Under the pieces are notes generated by a model. That model was not told the DNA's origin. It was given only the letters and a program-made list of their open reading frames with translations, and searched no databases. This document shows positions 52,130-60,180 of a stretch of DNA of 64,000 nt, one piece after another; the stretch's first letter is position 1, and each line of letters opens with the position of its first letter. This DNA is from Leucobacter sp. cx-42 (GTDB lineage: Bacteria; Actinomycetota; Actinomycetes; Actinomycetales; Microbacteriaceae): positions 124,001 to 188,000 of the forward strand of contig NZ_JACVMU010000008.1 in assembly GCF_014529985.1 (NCBI RefSeq), in the 5' to 3' direction. Made by a program: the position numbers and the translations under genes.

Positions 52130-52998
52130 GTGACCGTTCAATACTTGTTCGTATCGCAAGCTACAGGGACCCTGAGCTGGCCCGAACGATCGCGTCTGCG
52201 TGGGAAACAGCGTCACACCCGAAACGAGTGAAGTTCGCGATCGTCCAGCAAGCTGGCCCGGAGACCGTCGATCAACTCTCGATCGTGTCAAAAGACTCCC
52301 GCGTATCGAGTTTCCAAGTTGACTGGACGCTGGCACGCGGTATCGGATGGGCTCGAAGGCTTACGGATCGCATGTGGCAAGGCGAAGACTTCACCTTGCA
52401 GATAGATGCACACACCCGATTTGAGCAAGGTTGGGATGACGCGTTGATCGGTGATTTTGAGTCGCTTTCTGATGCTCGGGCAGTGCTTTCGTGCTACCCA
52501 GGACGGTTTGTCATCAATGATGAATCGACAGCGACTTTGTATCAGGCGTCGCCCCATAAGATTGTTCCGGCAGGTGAAGACGAAGCTGGAGTTCCCAGGC
52601 AGACGGGAGGTGAGCCCTGCGCAGGAGGAACCCCTGCGCTGCTCGTAGCTGGCGGCTTTCAGTTCTCCGCTGGAACCATCTGTTCGGAAGTCGAGCAGAT
52701 ACGAGATGCTTCACTAGGCGATGAGTTCATTCGAGCGGTGCAACTTTTCACACATGGATGGAATGTCTACGTCCCGAACGCCGTTCCGCTTTTTCACCTG
52801 TACCAGCAGGATGCGCCAGAACGCGCACACTCCTACTCTGCAGACTACCGATCGGATCCGAAGCTGGTCCGGGTGATGCACAAGTTGCGCATGCGCAGCC
52901 TAGAAGCGCTCAGCCAGACTCGCGAAGGGGCTCAACACGCGGCCATTGGCCCAGTGCGCAGCCGAGAGAACTTCTATTCTCGTCTCAAACACATCTAG
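52126..52998 (+). CDS. GlcNAc-transferase-family glycosyltransferase (GT60-like)
   Basis: 290 residues. ILVRIASYRDPELARTIASA, then LQIDAHTRFEQGWDDALIGD (DxD-like metal site with the His), and the acceptor-site region GGFQFSAGTI match the family of the Skp1 GlcNAc-transferase and mucin-type polypeptide GlcNAc-transferases, which modify hydroxyproline or threonine side chains. No membrane span: cytoplasmic. Its start overlaps the stop of the surface-protein gene, suggesting cotranslational or pre-export modification of that protein. Inference from family and coupling. Confidence 0.8.
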   Translation: MSDRSILVRIASYRDPELARTIASAWETASHPKRVKFAIVQQAGPETVDQLSIVSKDSRVSSFQVDWTLARGIGWARRLTDRMWQGEDFTLQIDAHTRFEQGWDDALIGDFESLSDARAVLSCYPGRFVINDESTATLYQASPHKIVPAGEDEAGVPRQTGGEPCAGGTPALLVAGGFQFSAGTICSEVEQIRDASLGDEFIRAVQLFTHGWNVYVPNAVPLFHLYQQDAPERAHSYSADYRSDPKLVRVMHKLRMRSLEALSQTREGAQHAAIGPVRSRENFYSRLKHI

Positions 52999-53058
52999 CG
53001 ATGTGACATGCCATGAGTCTCACCTTGCTGGTTTCCGAATATCACGCAATGGGTGTTA

Positions 53059-53148
53059 TTACTGATCTCCGGCCCGGTTAGTGGTGTCGGGGTAGGGTGG
53101 CGCATCTTCGGAGATCGGGAAACTATCTGGTGAGATCGGTGTAGACAT
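53059..53148 (-). CDS. 29-residue right-end peptide (low confidence)
   Basis: ATG 53148 after GGAAGAG. The sequence STPISPDSFPISEDAPPYP is shared with the diverged copy at 47577-47792, with silent differences dominating. Function unknown. 52999-53058 shows nothing. Confidence 0.4.
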   Translation of the reverse strand: MSTPISPDSFPISEDAPPYPDTTNRAGDQ

Positions 53149-53157
53149 GCGCGGAGT

Positions 53158-53187
53158 GCTCTTCCGTGCGAACTTGCACGGAAGAGC
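53158..53187. terminator. Perfect 12-bp hairpin
   Basis: GCTCTTCCGTGC / GCACGGAAGAGC with loop GAACTT, between the 29-residue frame and the HTH gene. No T-run on either side, so it may attenuate rather than end transcription. Confidence 0.6.
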
Positions 53188-53210
53188 GTGCCGGAGGTGG
53201 ATGACGCGTG

Positions 53211-53411
53211 TTACTCGTGCGGCTGTTCGTGCTGCTCTCGCCATGCGGTGATGATTCGGTGGGTGTGCATGCGTGAGAGTCCGACGGCTCTCGAGATTGC
53301 TGCCGTGGACGTCCCCGCTTTGTGCGCGTTGATAATTGCAGTATCTCGCGCTTCGTGCGCTGCTTCGAGGGCTTTCGCGGCTGCTTCGAGGTTGCCTAGG
53401 TGCTCGTTCAC
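53211..53411 (-). CDS. Small helix-turn-helix protein
   Basis: 66 residues from GTG 53411. A helical N-terminus (LGNLEAAAKALEAAHEARDT) and a recognition-type segment AGTSTAAISRAVGLSRMHTH. Similar short HTH proteins lie at the right arm of related prophages. The GTG overlaps the stop of the upstream membrane peptide (GTGA), so translation is coupled. Confidence 0.65.
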   Translation of the reverse strand: MNEHLGNLEAAAKALEAAHEARDTAIINAHKAGTSTAAISRAVGLSRMHTHRIITAWREQHEQPHE

Positions 53412-53494
53412 TTGCGTCCCTTGACTGCTGTTACGAGCGCGATAACCGCGATGACGAGTGCGGCCACTGAGATTACGATGATTGCTGTGTTCAT
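53408..53494 (-). CDS. 28-residue single-span membrane peptide
   Basis: ATG 53494 with AAGGGAG at good distance. Nearly the whole peptide is a transmembrane helix (NTAIIVISVAALVIAVIALV) with a basic end KGRK. It resembles small membrane toxins or regulators by build only. Coupled to the HTH gene. Confidence 0.55.
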   Translation of the reverse strand: MNTAIIVISVAALVIAVIALVTAVKGRK

Positions 53495-53525
53495 TTTGAT
53501 GCTCCCTTTTATAGGATGGAGGGGT

Positions 53526-53556
53526 GGCTCCGAGATACTTGGTTTATCTCGGAGCC
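53526..53556 (-). terminator. Perfect 12-bp hairpin
   Basis: GGCTCCGAGATA / TATCTCGGAGCC, loop CTTGGTT. It lies between the right-end genes; on the plus strand TTCT follows, on the minus strand no T-run, so partial termination is likely. Confidence 0.6.
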
Positions 53557-53563
53557 TTCTCTG

Positions 53564-53656
53564 TCAGTCCTGGCGCTTGTTGCGCTTGGCTGTCTGCCAG
53601 GGGATGATCGCGTTGATCAGGTTGATTGCCGCGGTCAGGATTCCGATGTTACGCAC
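53564..53656 (-). CDS. 30-residue peptide (low confidence)
   Basis: GTG 53656, 8 nt after the stop of the preceding gene: RNIGILTAAINLINAIIPWQ then a basic end (KRNKRQD). Amphipathic to hydrophobic. No ribosome site seen. Confidence 0.4.
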   Translation of the reverse strand: MRNIGILTAAINLINAIIPWQTAKRNKRQD

Positions 53657-53664
53657 GGGTGCAA

Positions 53665-54003
53665 CTAAATGTTACGGCCATTCTGCGCAGGCGCCGCGGG
53701 GGTGTGGGTGACGTAATGCGTCTCGACCGGGCGATGCTGCAGCGCCCATGACCGCCACGTCACATGCGCCGCCATCTCGAGCGACGGGAAATAGCCAAGC
53801 AGCATACGCCGGGCAGGGTCCTGATCGAACGTGACGGCACGGTACAGCCACGCACCGGCAGGGCGACCTATATATACGTGGCAGATGATCGCGATGCATT
53901 CACGGTCGTACATGCGCCACTCGCGCTCGGCGGTGCGCTGTACTGCTTGCATTGGCCCCCACGGCATTCCCATGACGTCGACGGTAGGGGAGACCCCTGA
54001 CAT
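53665..54003 (-). CDS. Right-end phage protein of unknown function
   Basis: 112 residues from ATG 54003. Reads RECIAIICHVYIGRPAGAWL and MLLGYFPSLEMAAHVTWRSW; compact mixed alpha/beta, not recognised. The decayed copy at 47870-48145 shows that this gene belongs to the right end of more than one related element. It is transcribed toward the phage interior, first gene of a short leftward operon next to attR. Confidence 0.6.
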   Translation of the reverse strand: MSGVSPTVDVMGMPWGPMQAVQRTAEREWRMYDRECIAIICHVYIGRPAGAWLYRAVTFDQDPARRMLLGYFPSLEMAAHVTWRSWALQHRPVETHYVTHTPAAPAQNGRNI

Positions 54004-54053
54004 TGCGCCCCGAAGTGACGCATAGTGAGATTTTGCGCCCCGTTTGCGCCCCG
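54003..54053. promoter_or_regulatory. Right arm-type repeats (candidate integrase sites)
   Basis: TTGCGCCCCG occurs three times (near 54003, 54033 and 54044), once followed by AAGTGACGC, mirroring the int-side copies at 8483-8502. They lie 73-120 bp from the attR core. Confidence 0.45.
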
Positions 54054-54093
54054 TCCGAAAAGCGCCTGATGCGCTGCGCCCCACTAAAACAAG

Positions 54094-54121
54094 AAAACCA
54101 CCTGATCAGACAGGTGGTTTT
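54094..54121. terminator. Terminator next to attR
   Basis: AAAACCACCTG / CAGGTGGTTTT, loop ATCAGA. A and T runs on both sides allow termination in both directions; it can now serve the rebuilt tRNA-Val(CAC) gene. Confidence 0.85.
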
Positions 54122-54125
54122 CGTT

Positions 54126-54198
<73 letters not shown>

Positions 54199-54324
54199 GT
54201 TGTGTCGAGGTTTTACGCCTTCAACTCCACCTACGTTACACGACCGGGCAGCGGCTTCTAAACTCGGTGCATTCCGGGCGCGTGGCGTGGGCAGCGATCC
54301 GGAATGAGATCCGCGTGATGGCGT

Positions 54325-55362
54325 CTATTCGTCAATCTCGTCACTCGGGGCAGGTGCCTCGATTGCGGGCGCGGGCATGGAGTTCATGGACGCGTCGAGT
54401 TCGGCGCCAATTTGCTTGAGTCCCTCGAGCTCCTCACGAAGTTCGTTGTAATGATCAGTGTCGGTGCGGAGAGAGGCGAGTTCTTCTTCGAGTTCTGCGT
54501 GCCAGTCGAGCAAGTGCCACCGAATCTCGTCAAACTCTGCGATGTTGTCGCTGAACTCAAATCGCTTATTCCGATCCTTAAATTCCGCGGCTTCAGAATT
54601 GTAGGCGGCGACAGAAGCGGTGTAACTTTCGCTTCGTTCTTCAATTGAGTCTTTGAGTGTCGTGAGTTCGGCGGAAAGTTCTGCGGCGCGGGCTCGCAGG
54701 TCTACAAATACGCTAAACACCTGCTCGTGAATGCTGACAATATCTTCGCGCTCGTTGAACCAGTCTGCGTAGCGAGCTTCAAGATGCTCATTCAGCGGAG
54801 CTTCCTCTGTTCCAAGCACCGCAAAGAGTTCATTTGCGTACGCGGTAGGGGAGAGCGACTCGTACACTGCCATACGTTCCGCGAGTTCAGGGGTGTCTAT
54901 GACAAGCCTGTCGTACTCATCACGAAGCTCCTTGGCGAGTTTCTGCTGCTCGCGAGGGCTCATGCGGGCAAATACTGCGTGCAAGAGCTCATGCGCGGCC
55001 GTCACCTCGACAATGCCGTCGAGGCGCGGATCGGTCACATTGAAGAGGAAGATGTTGTCACGCTTGAAGCAGCCAAGTACGTGACTTTCCTCGGAGCGAA
55101 CAACGCCTGAGCACCAGGCCGTGAAATGCTCTGACCCGCCAATGGCTGGCTCCGAGGCGAGGAATACACGTTCGCCGGCCGGGGTGAGGTTCAGGTTATC
55201 TGTCAGTGTTGCAACCTCGGGTGAGGCGTCAAAGGTTGCTGCGACGAAATGATCCTTTATGAGGCCACGATTGGCGAATGCGATCACTAAAAACGCAACA
55301 AGAAGGAGCGAAACGATGACCGCAGCACATCGCCTAATGACCACCCCACCCGTGCGACGCAT
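54325..55362 (-). CDS. Membrane-anchored protein with a HELLH motif
   Basis: 345 residues from ATG 55362. An N-terminal membrane anchor (CAAVIVSLLLVAFLVIAF) is followed by an extracytoplasmic domain holding AAHELLHAVFARMS, a HExxH zinc-peptidase-like motif (about residue 130), two cysteines (FTAWCSGVV, VLGCFKRD), and a long C-terminal coiled coil (DLRARAAELSAELTTLKDSI through LREELEGLKQIG). The family is not recognised; no third ligand is identified. It may process or organise the cell envelope. Chromosomal, between tRNA genes. Confidence 0.65.
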   Translation of the reverse strand: MRRTGGVVIRRCAAVIVSLLLVAFLVIAFANRGLIKDHFVAATFDASPEVATLTDNLNLTPAGERVFLASEPAIGGSEHFTAWCSGVVRSEESHVLGCFKRDNIFLFNVTDPRLDGIVEVTAAHELLHAVFARMSPREQQKLAKELRDEYDRLVIDTPELAERMAVYESLSPTAYANELFAVLGTEEAPLNEHLEARYADWFNEREDIVSIHEQVFSVFVDLRARAAELSAELTTLKDSIEERSESYTASVAAYNSEAAEFKDRNKRFEFSDNIAEFDEIRWHLLDWHAELEEELASLRTDTDHYNELREELEGLKQIGAELDASMNSMPAPAIEAPAPSDEIDE

Positions 55363-55533
55363 GATTCTAAGGCTATTGAGAAATGGATCGAAAAGCCAGG
55401 AATTTGGCGTAAATAAGCCAAAGAACTCCCTCGCCACTCCCGGGGAAGGGGAAGGAATTTGCACTGCTCCCCGGAATCCCCCTATAGTTATCTACGTCGC
55501 AAGGACGAACGGAAACGTGAGTCTGGCTGACAT

Positions 55534-55606
55534 GCGGATGTAGCGCAGCTGGTAGCGCATCACCTTGCCAAGGTGAGGGTCGCGAGTTCGAATCTCGTCA
55601 TCCGCT
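55534..55606 (+). tRNA. tRNA-Gly(GCC)
   Basis: 73 nt: acceptor GCGGATG/CATCCGC, anticodon arm TCACC-TTGCCAA-GGTGA, T-arm GCGAG-TTCGAAT-CTCGT. Confidence 0.95.
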
Positions 55607-55654
55607 CTGATCATTAGAGTTTCTGATGATTTTGTGGTGGCAAATCACAATACG

Positions 55655-55725
55655 GTGGCGTGGCCGAGAGGCGAGGCAGCGGCCTGCAAAGCCGTATACA
55701 CGGGTTCGAATCCCGTCGCCACCTC
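55655..55725 (+). tRNA. tRNA-Cys(GCA)
   Basis: 71 nt: acceptor GGTGGCG/CGCCACC, anticodon loop CTGCAAA (GCA), T-arm ACGGG-TTCGAAT-CCCGT. Confidence 0.95.
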
Positions 55726-55750
55726 GTATACAACTGAATAGCCTAAATAG

Positions 55751-55822
55751 GCGCGATTGGCGCAGCGGTAGCGCACTTCCCTGACACGGAAGGGGTCACT
55801 GGTTCGATCCCAGTATCGCGCA
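55751..55822 (+). tRNA. tRNA-Val(GAC)
   Basis: 72 nt: acceptor GCGCGAT/ATCGCGC, anticodon arm CTTCC-CTGACAC-GGAAG (GAC), T-arm CTGG-TTCGATC-CCAG. Very similar to the tRNA-Val(CAC) used by the prophage. Confidence 0.95.
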
Positions 55823-55828
55823 CAAGTC

Positions 55829-55862
55829 AACCCCCGGTCTTTTAAGGCCGGGGGTTTTGTTT
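55829..55862 (+). terminator. Terminator of the tRNA-Val(GAC) gene
   Basis: AACCCCCGG / CCGGGGGTT stem followed by TTGTTTT; a near-identical copy lies at 55945-55980. Confidence 0.88.
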
Positions 55863-55983
55863 TCAGTGACCCGCGAGAATTGCGAACGCGATGCGTTCGC
55901 CCTGAAATTCTCACGCTGGTTCGATCCCAGTATCGCGCACAGACAAACCCCCGGTCTTTTGGCCGGGGGTTTCTTGTTTTTCA
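55863..55983. repeat. Partial tandem copy of tRNA-Val 3' end and terminator, with a palindrome
   Basis: CTGGTTCGATCCCAGTATCG onward (55916-55940) repeats 55799-55823 exactly, 117 bp later, and is followed by a second CCCCCGG terminator and TTTTCAGTGACC. Between the copies lies CG(C)GAGAATT ... AATTCTCACG (55872-55915) enclosing GCGAACGC-GAT-GCGTTCGC, a two-tier palindrome. The copy has no 5' tRNA half. Confidence 0.8.
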
Positions 55984-56099
55984 GTGACCTGTGAGACCGA
56001 ACTTTCCTGCGCAACCCTGAGCGCGGCTGGCAATCGTAATCGCATCAGGCGTTAAGATTGTGGGGTTAGTCTCTACTGTCTTCGAAGGAGTGTGCCCCT

Positions 56100-58067
56100 G
56101 TGGCCGATGGCTTCTCCCTGTTTACCGATCGTTCGATCGTTGCAATGCGCGTCAATGGCGAGCTGAAAGATCTTGCCGCGACGGTAACTGAGACCGATAC
56201 GGTCGAGCCTGTCACTATCGACAGCGAAGACGGTATTTCGATCCTTCGCCACTCGGCCGCGCACGTACTCGCGCAGGCAGTGCAGCGCATCAACCCCGAA
56301 ACCAAGCTCGGTATTGGCCCGCCCATTACCGACGGTTTCTACTACGACTTCGATCCCGCGACTCCGTTCACGCCTGAGGACCTCAAGGCGCTTGAAAAAG
56401 AGATGCAGAAGATCGTCAAGCAAGGCCAGCGCTTCGTTCGTCGCGTTGTCACCGAAGATGAGGCGCGTGCTGAGCTCGCAGACGAGCCTTACAAGCTTGA
56501 ACTGATCGGCCTCAAAGGTGGCGCGGATCAGGGCTCAGACAACGAGAGCGTAGAGGTCGGCGGCGCTGAGCTCACCATCTACGACAACGTTGATCCGAAG
56601 ACCGGTGATCTGTGCTGGAAGGACCTCTGCCGCGGCCCGCACGTTCCCTCGACCCGCATGCTTGGCAACGGCTGGGCGCTCATGCGTTCGGCTGGTGCAT
56701 ACTGGCGCGGTAGCGAGAAGAACCCGATGCTGCAGCGCATTTACGGCACCGCATGGCCCACTAAGGACGAGCTGCGTACCTACCAGGTTCGTCTTGAGGA
56801 AGCAGCGAAGCGCGATCACCGTAAGCTCGGTGTTGAGCTCGACCTGTTCAGCTTCCCCGATGAGATCGGTTCGGGTCTCGCGGTCTTCCATCCCAAGGGT
56901 GGCATCATCCGCCACGAGATCGAGACCTTCATGCGTGAAGAACTCATCCGCAACGGGTACGAGGTCGTCAACACGCCGCACATCACTAAGGGCACCCTGT
57001 TCGAGACCAGTCAGCATCTGAACTGGTACAAGGACGGCATGTTCCCCGCGATGCACCTCGACGAGGTGGTCAACGACGAGGGCCAGGTCGTAAAGCAGGG
57101 TCAGGACTACTACCTGAAGCCCATGAACTGCCCGTTCCACAACCTCATTTTCCGCTCGCGTGCACGTAGCTACCGTGAGTTGCCGCTGCGCCTCGCTGAG
57201 TTCGGAACCGTATACCGCTACGAGAAGAGCGGCACCCTCGCCGGCTTGACTCGCGTGCGTGGCCTGACTCAGGACGACGCGCACATCTACGTCACCGATG
57301 AGCAGGTCAAAGGCGAGCTCAAGCGTCAGCTCGAGTTCGTATTCGCGACGCTCCGCGCATACGGTCTTGATGACTTCTACCTCGAGCTTTCGACTCGTGA
57401 CCCTGAGAAGTCGGTTGGTACAGATGAACAGTGGGCGACCGCCGAGCAGACGCTCCGCGAGGTTGGCGAAGAGTCGGGTCTCGAACTCGTTGCTGACCCG
57501 GGCGGTGCGGCCTTCTACGGCCCGAAGATCTCGGTTCAGGCACGCGACGCGATCGGCCGTACTTGGCAGCTCTCGACGGTGCAGCTCGACTTCAACCAGC
57601 CTGAGCTCTTCGAACTCGACTACGCGGCAGCGGACGGCACGCGCAAGCAGCCCGTCATGATCCATCGCGCGCTGCTCGGCTCGGTCGAGCGCTTCTTCGC
57701 AATTTTGCTCGAGCACTACGCTGGCGTCTTCCCGGTGTGGCTGTCTCCCGTCCAGGCAGTGGGCATCCCCGTTGCCGATGAGTACGGCCCCTACCTTGAC
57801 GAGGTCATTGCGAAGCTTCGCAAGGCTGGCGTGCGCGCAGAGGTTGACCACTCAGACGACCGGATGCCGAAGAAGATTCGCAACCACACCAAGGCAAAGG
57901 TGCCGTTCCAGCTCATCGCTGGTGAGGACGACCGTGCCGCAGGCGCCGTCAGCTTCCGCTTCCGTGACGGCACGCAGCTCAACGGCGTCCCCGTTGAAGA
58001 CGCGATTGCTCGCATCGTGAGCGCAATTGAAACTCACGAGCAGGTCACGACTGCGTGGACCGAATGA
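56100..58067 (+). CDS. thrS: Threonyl-tRNA synthetase
   Basis: 655 residues from GTG 56100 (GAAGGAG upstream). TGS-like start, editing domain with [13 protein letters not shown], class II core with [10 protein letters not shown] (zinc Cys), the motif [13 protein letters not shown] and the C-terminal anticodon-binding domain ([20 protein letters not shown]). It charges tRNA-Thr with threonine. No T-box leader is visible. Overlaps the HIT gene (ATGA), an order common in actinobacteria. Confidence 0.97.
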   Translation: MADGFSLFTDRSIVAMRVNGELKDLAATVTETDTVEPVTIDSEDGISILRHSAAHVLAQAVQRINPETKLGIGPPITDGFYYDFDPATPFTPEDLKALEKEMQKIVKQGQRFVRRVVTEDEARAELADEPYKLELIGLKGGADQGSDNESVEVGGAELTIYDNVDPKTGDLCWKDLCRGPHVPSTRMLGNGWALMRSAGAYWRGSEKNPMLQRIYGTAWPTKDELRTYQVRLEEAAKRDHRKLGVELDLFSFPDEIGSGLAVFHPKGGIIRHEIETFMREELIRNGYEVVNTPHITKGTLFETSQHLNWYKDGMFPAMHLDEVVNDEGQVVKQGQDYYLKPMNCPFHNLIFRSRARSYRELPLRLAEFGTVYRYEKSGTLAGLTRVRGLTQDDAHIYVTDEQVKGELKRQLEFVFATLRAYGLDDFYLELSTRDPEKSVGTDEQWATAEQTLREVGEESGLELVADPGGAAFYGPKISVQARDAIGRTWQLSTVQLDFNQPELFELDYAAADGTRKQPVMIHRALLGSVERFFAILLEHYAGVFPVWLSPVQAVGIPVADEYGPYLDEVIAKLRKAGVRAEVDHSDDRMPKKIRNHTKAKVPFQLIAGEDDRAAGAVSFRFRDGTQLNGVPVEDAIARIVSAIETHEQVTTAWTE

Positions 58068-58639
58068 ACGAGTCTGCGGCTGTAGACCCCACACCCTCAG
58101 TTGAGGGCGTGGGCGAGCGAGGTACCGTCGGTATTGCCGACGACCTCGCCCGCCTGTGGGTTCCACACCGCATGGTCTACGTTTCAGACGATCACCAGCC
58201 GACGAAGACTGACTGTCCGTTCTGCGCCGCACCAGAGATGAGCGATGAAGACTCGCTCATCGTGTTCCGTGGCGAGTCTGCGTACGTGATCATGAACCTG
58301 TTCCCGTACAACAACGGACACGTTCTGGTCTGCCCGTACCGACATATCGCTCAGTATGACGAAGCGACCACCGAAGAGGTGGCCGAAATCGGTGCGCTGA
58401 CGCAACAGGCGATGCGTGTGCTGCGCAAGGTGATGGGGTGCCACGGTTTCAACCTGGGCATGAACCAGGGTGAAATCGCCGGCGCCGGCATCGCTGCGCA
58501 CCTGCACCAGCACATCGTGCCCCGCTGGGCAAACGATGCAAACTTCTTCCCAATCATCGCGAAGACGAAGGCGATGCCGCAGTTGCTCGGAGATCTGCGA
58601 GAGGCGATTGCGGTCGCGTGGGCCGATCCACCGGATTGA
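58064..58639 (+). CDS. HIT-family Ap4A phosphorylase-like protein
   Basis: 191 residues from ATG 58064. The HIT motif [10 protein letters not shown] (about residues 149-158) and the start [17 protein letters not shown] match the actinobacterial diadenosine tetraphosphate phosphorylase type. Cys pair CPFC may bind zinc. It probably cleaves Ap4A, a by-product of aminoacyl-tRNA synthetases, fitting its coupling to thrS. Confidence 0.88.
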   Translation: MNESAAVDPTPSVEGVGERGTVGIADDLARLWVPHRMVYVSDDHQPTKTDCPFCAAPEMSDEDSLIVFRGESAYVIMNLFPYNNGHVLVCPYRHIAQYDEATTEEVAEIGALTQQAMRVLRKVMGCHGFNLGMNQGEIAGAGIAAHLHQHIVPRWANDANFFPIIAKTKAMPQLLGDLREAIAVAWADPPD

Positions 58640-58700
58640 TCCACACCCGCCGCATTTCACCCCGTAGTATCGATCGAATTTTCACGAAAAGGAGCTCCAC

Positions 58701-59465
58701 ATGTCAGGACACTCCAAGTGGGCAACCACCAAGCACAAGAAGGCCATCCTTGACTCGCGCCGCGCAAAGGCGTTCGCGAAGTACATCAAGGTGATCGAGG
58801 TCGCAGCTCGCATCGGCGGCGCTGACCTCGCAGGTAACCCCGCTCTTGCCGAGGCTGTCCACAAGGCTAAGAAGAACTCGGTTCCCGGTGACAACATCGA
58901 CCGCGCGATCAAGCGTGGCGCTGGCCTCACCGGTGAGTCGGTTGAGTACATGAACATCATGTACGAGGCATACGGTCCCAACGGCGTCGCGCTCATGATC
59001 GAATGTCTGACCGACAACAAGAACCGTGCCGCAGCAGAGGTTCGCACCGCGTTGACCCGCAACAACGGCGCGCTCGGCGAGCAGGGCAGCGTTGCATACA
59101 ACTTCGCACGCAAGGGTGTCATCACCGTTCCCGCGGCTGGCACCACCGAGGACGACGTCCTCATGGCAGTGCTCGACGCCGGCGCTGACGAGGTCACTCC
59201 GACCCCGAACGGCGAAGCGTTTGAGGTCTACACGGAGTCCACCGACGTCGAGGTTGTCCGCAAGGCGCTCGTCGACGCTGGCATCGAGTACGACTCGGCT
59301 GAGACTGAGTTCGTTCCGAACCTCAAGGTTGAGATTGACGCAGATACCGCTCGCAAGGTGTTCCGTCTCATCGATGCGCTTGAAGACAGCGACGACGTGC
59401 AGAACGTGTTCTCGAACTTCGACCTCACCGCAGAGGTGCAGGCGGAGCTCGCAGAAGACGAGTAA
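58701..59465 (+). CDS. yebC: YebC/PmpR-family transcription/translation factor
   Basis: 254 residues, full length. Begins [20 protein letters not shown], with [20 protein letters not shown] and an acidic C-terminal domain. The family acts as regulators and, as recently shown, assists translation through proline stretches. AAAAGGAGC precedes the ATG. It is typically followed by ruvC, as here. Confidence 0.95.
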   Translation: MSGHSKWATTKHKKAILDSRRAKAFAKYIKVIEVAARIGGADLAGNPALAEAVHKAKKNSVPGDNIDRAIKRGAGLTGESVEYMNIMYEAYGPNGVALMIECLTDNKNRAAAEVRTALTRNNGALGEQGSVAYNFARKGVITVPAAGTTEDDVLMAVLDAGADEVTPTPNGEAFEVYTESTDVEVVRKALVDAGIEYDSAETEFVPNLKVEIDADTARKVFRLIDALEDSDDVQNVFSNFDLTAEVQAELAEDE

Positions 59466-59475
59466 GTCGTGACGA

Positions 59476-59520
59476 GCTGAGGGCCTGCCACGTGAATGCG
59501 TTTCACGGCAGGCCCTCAGC
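59476..59520 (+). terminator. Terminator after yebC
   Basis: GCTGAGGGCCTGCC / GGCAGGCCCTCAGC with inner CGTGAA/TTCACG; a 20-bp stem without a strong U-tract. Confidence 0.7.
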
Positions 59521-59577
59521 CGTATCCCGCACCATCGATACCCACGCGCGCACGACACCGCAAGAAACGAGCCCCAC

Positions 59578-60180
59578 ATGAGCCGCATCATCGGCATCGA
59601 CCCCGGCCTCACCCGTCTGGGTGTCGGAATCGTCACCGCTGGCGCCTCACGGCAGGTGACGTTCGAGCACGTCGAGGTGCTGCGCACCTCCGCTGACATG
59701 CCGCTTCCCAAGCGCCTGCACACGCTCGGCAAGAGCATCGGCCGTCTGCTCGACGGTGAAAAGCCGACCGCAATTGCGCTCGAGCGCGTGTTCGCGCAAG
59801 ACAACGTCGCGAGTGTGATGGGCGTCGCACAGATCAGTGGTGTGGTGATGTTCCTCGCCGAGGAGCGCGGCATTCCCGTTTCGCTGTACACGCCGAACGA
59901 GGTGAAGGCGCAGGTCACCGGCTACGGCGCTGCTGATAAGGCACAGGTCACGACGATGGTCACCCGCTTACTCAAGCTCGCCGCGCCGCCTAAGCCTGCG
60001 GATGCTGCTGACGCACTCGCACTCGCTATCACGCATGCATGGAATGTGAGTAGGGGCGGATCCGCCAGCCGTATGGAACGGTTCGACGGTGTCGGCGCGC
60101 CCATCACCGAAACCCCAGCGCAGCGCGCGTGGCGGGAAGCTGAGGCGAAGCTCGGTAAGCGGCGCGGCGCCCGCACCTAA
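59578..60180 (+). CDS. ruvC: Holliday junction endonuclease RuvC
   Basis: 200 residues. Catalytic acidic residues in IGIDPGLTRLGVG (Asp7), ALERVFAQDN (Glu near 69) and DAADALALAITH. It cuts junctions processed by RuvAB. ruvA and ruvB, normally next in actinobacteria, are not here: the following gene is on the other strand and overlaps its end by 4 nt. Confidence 0.95.
   Translation: MSRIIGIDPGLTRLGVGIVTAGASRQVTFEHVEVLRTSADMPLPKRLHTLGKSIGRLLDGEKPTAIALERVFAQDNVASVMGVAQISGVVMFLAEERGIPVSLYTPNEVKAQVTGYGAADKAQVTTMVTRLLKLAAPPKPADAADALALAITHAWNVSRGGSASRMERFDGVGAPITETPAQRAWREAEAKLGKRRGART

Noticed and set aside
56535-57851. 438-codon antisense frame across thrS
   Set aside because: Shadow of the thrS codon pattern; thrS itself is unambiguous.
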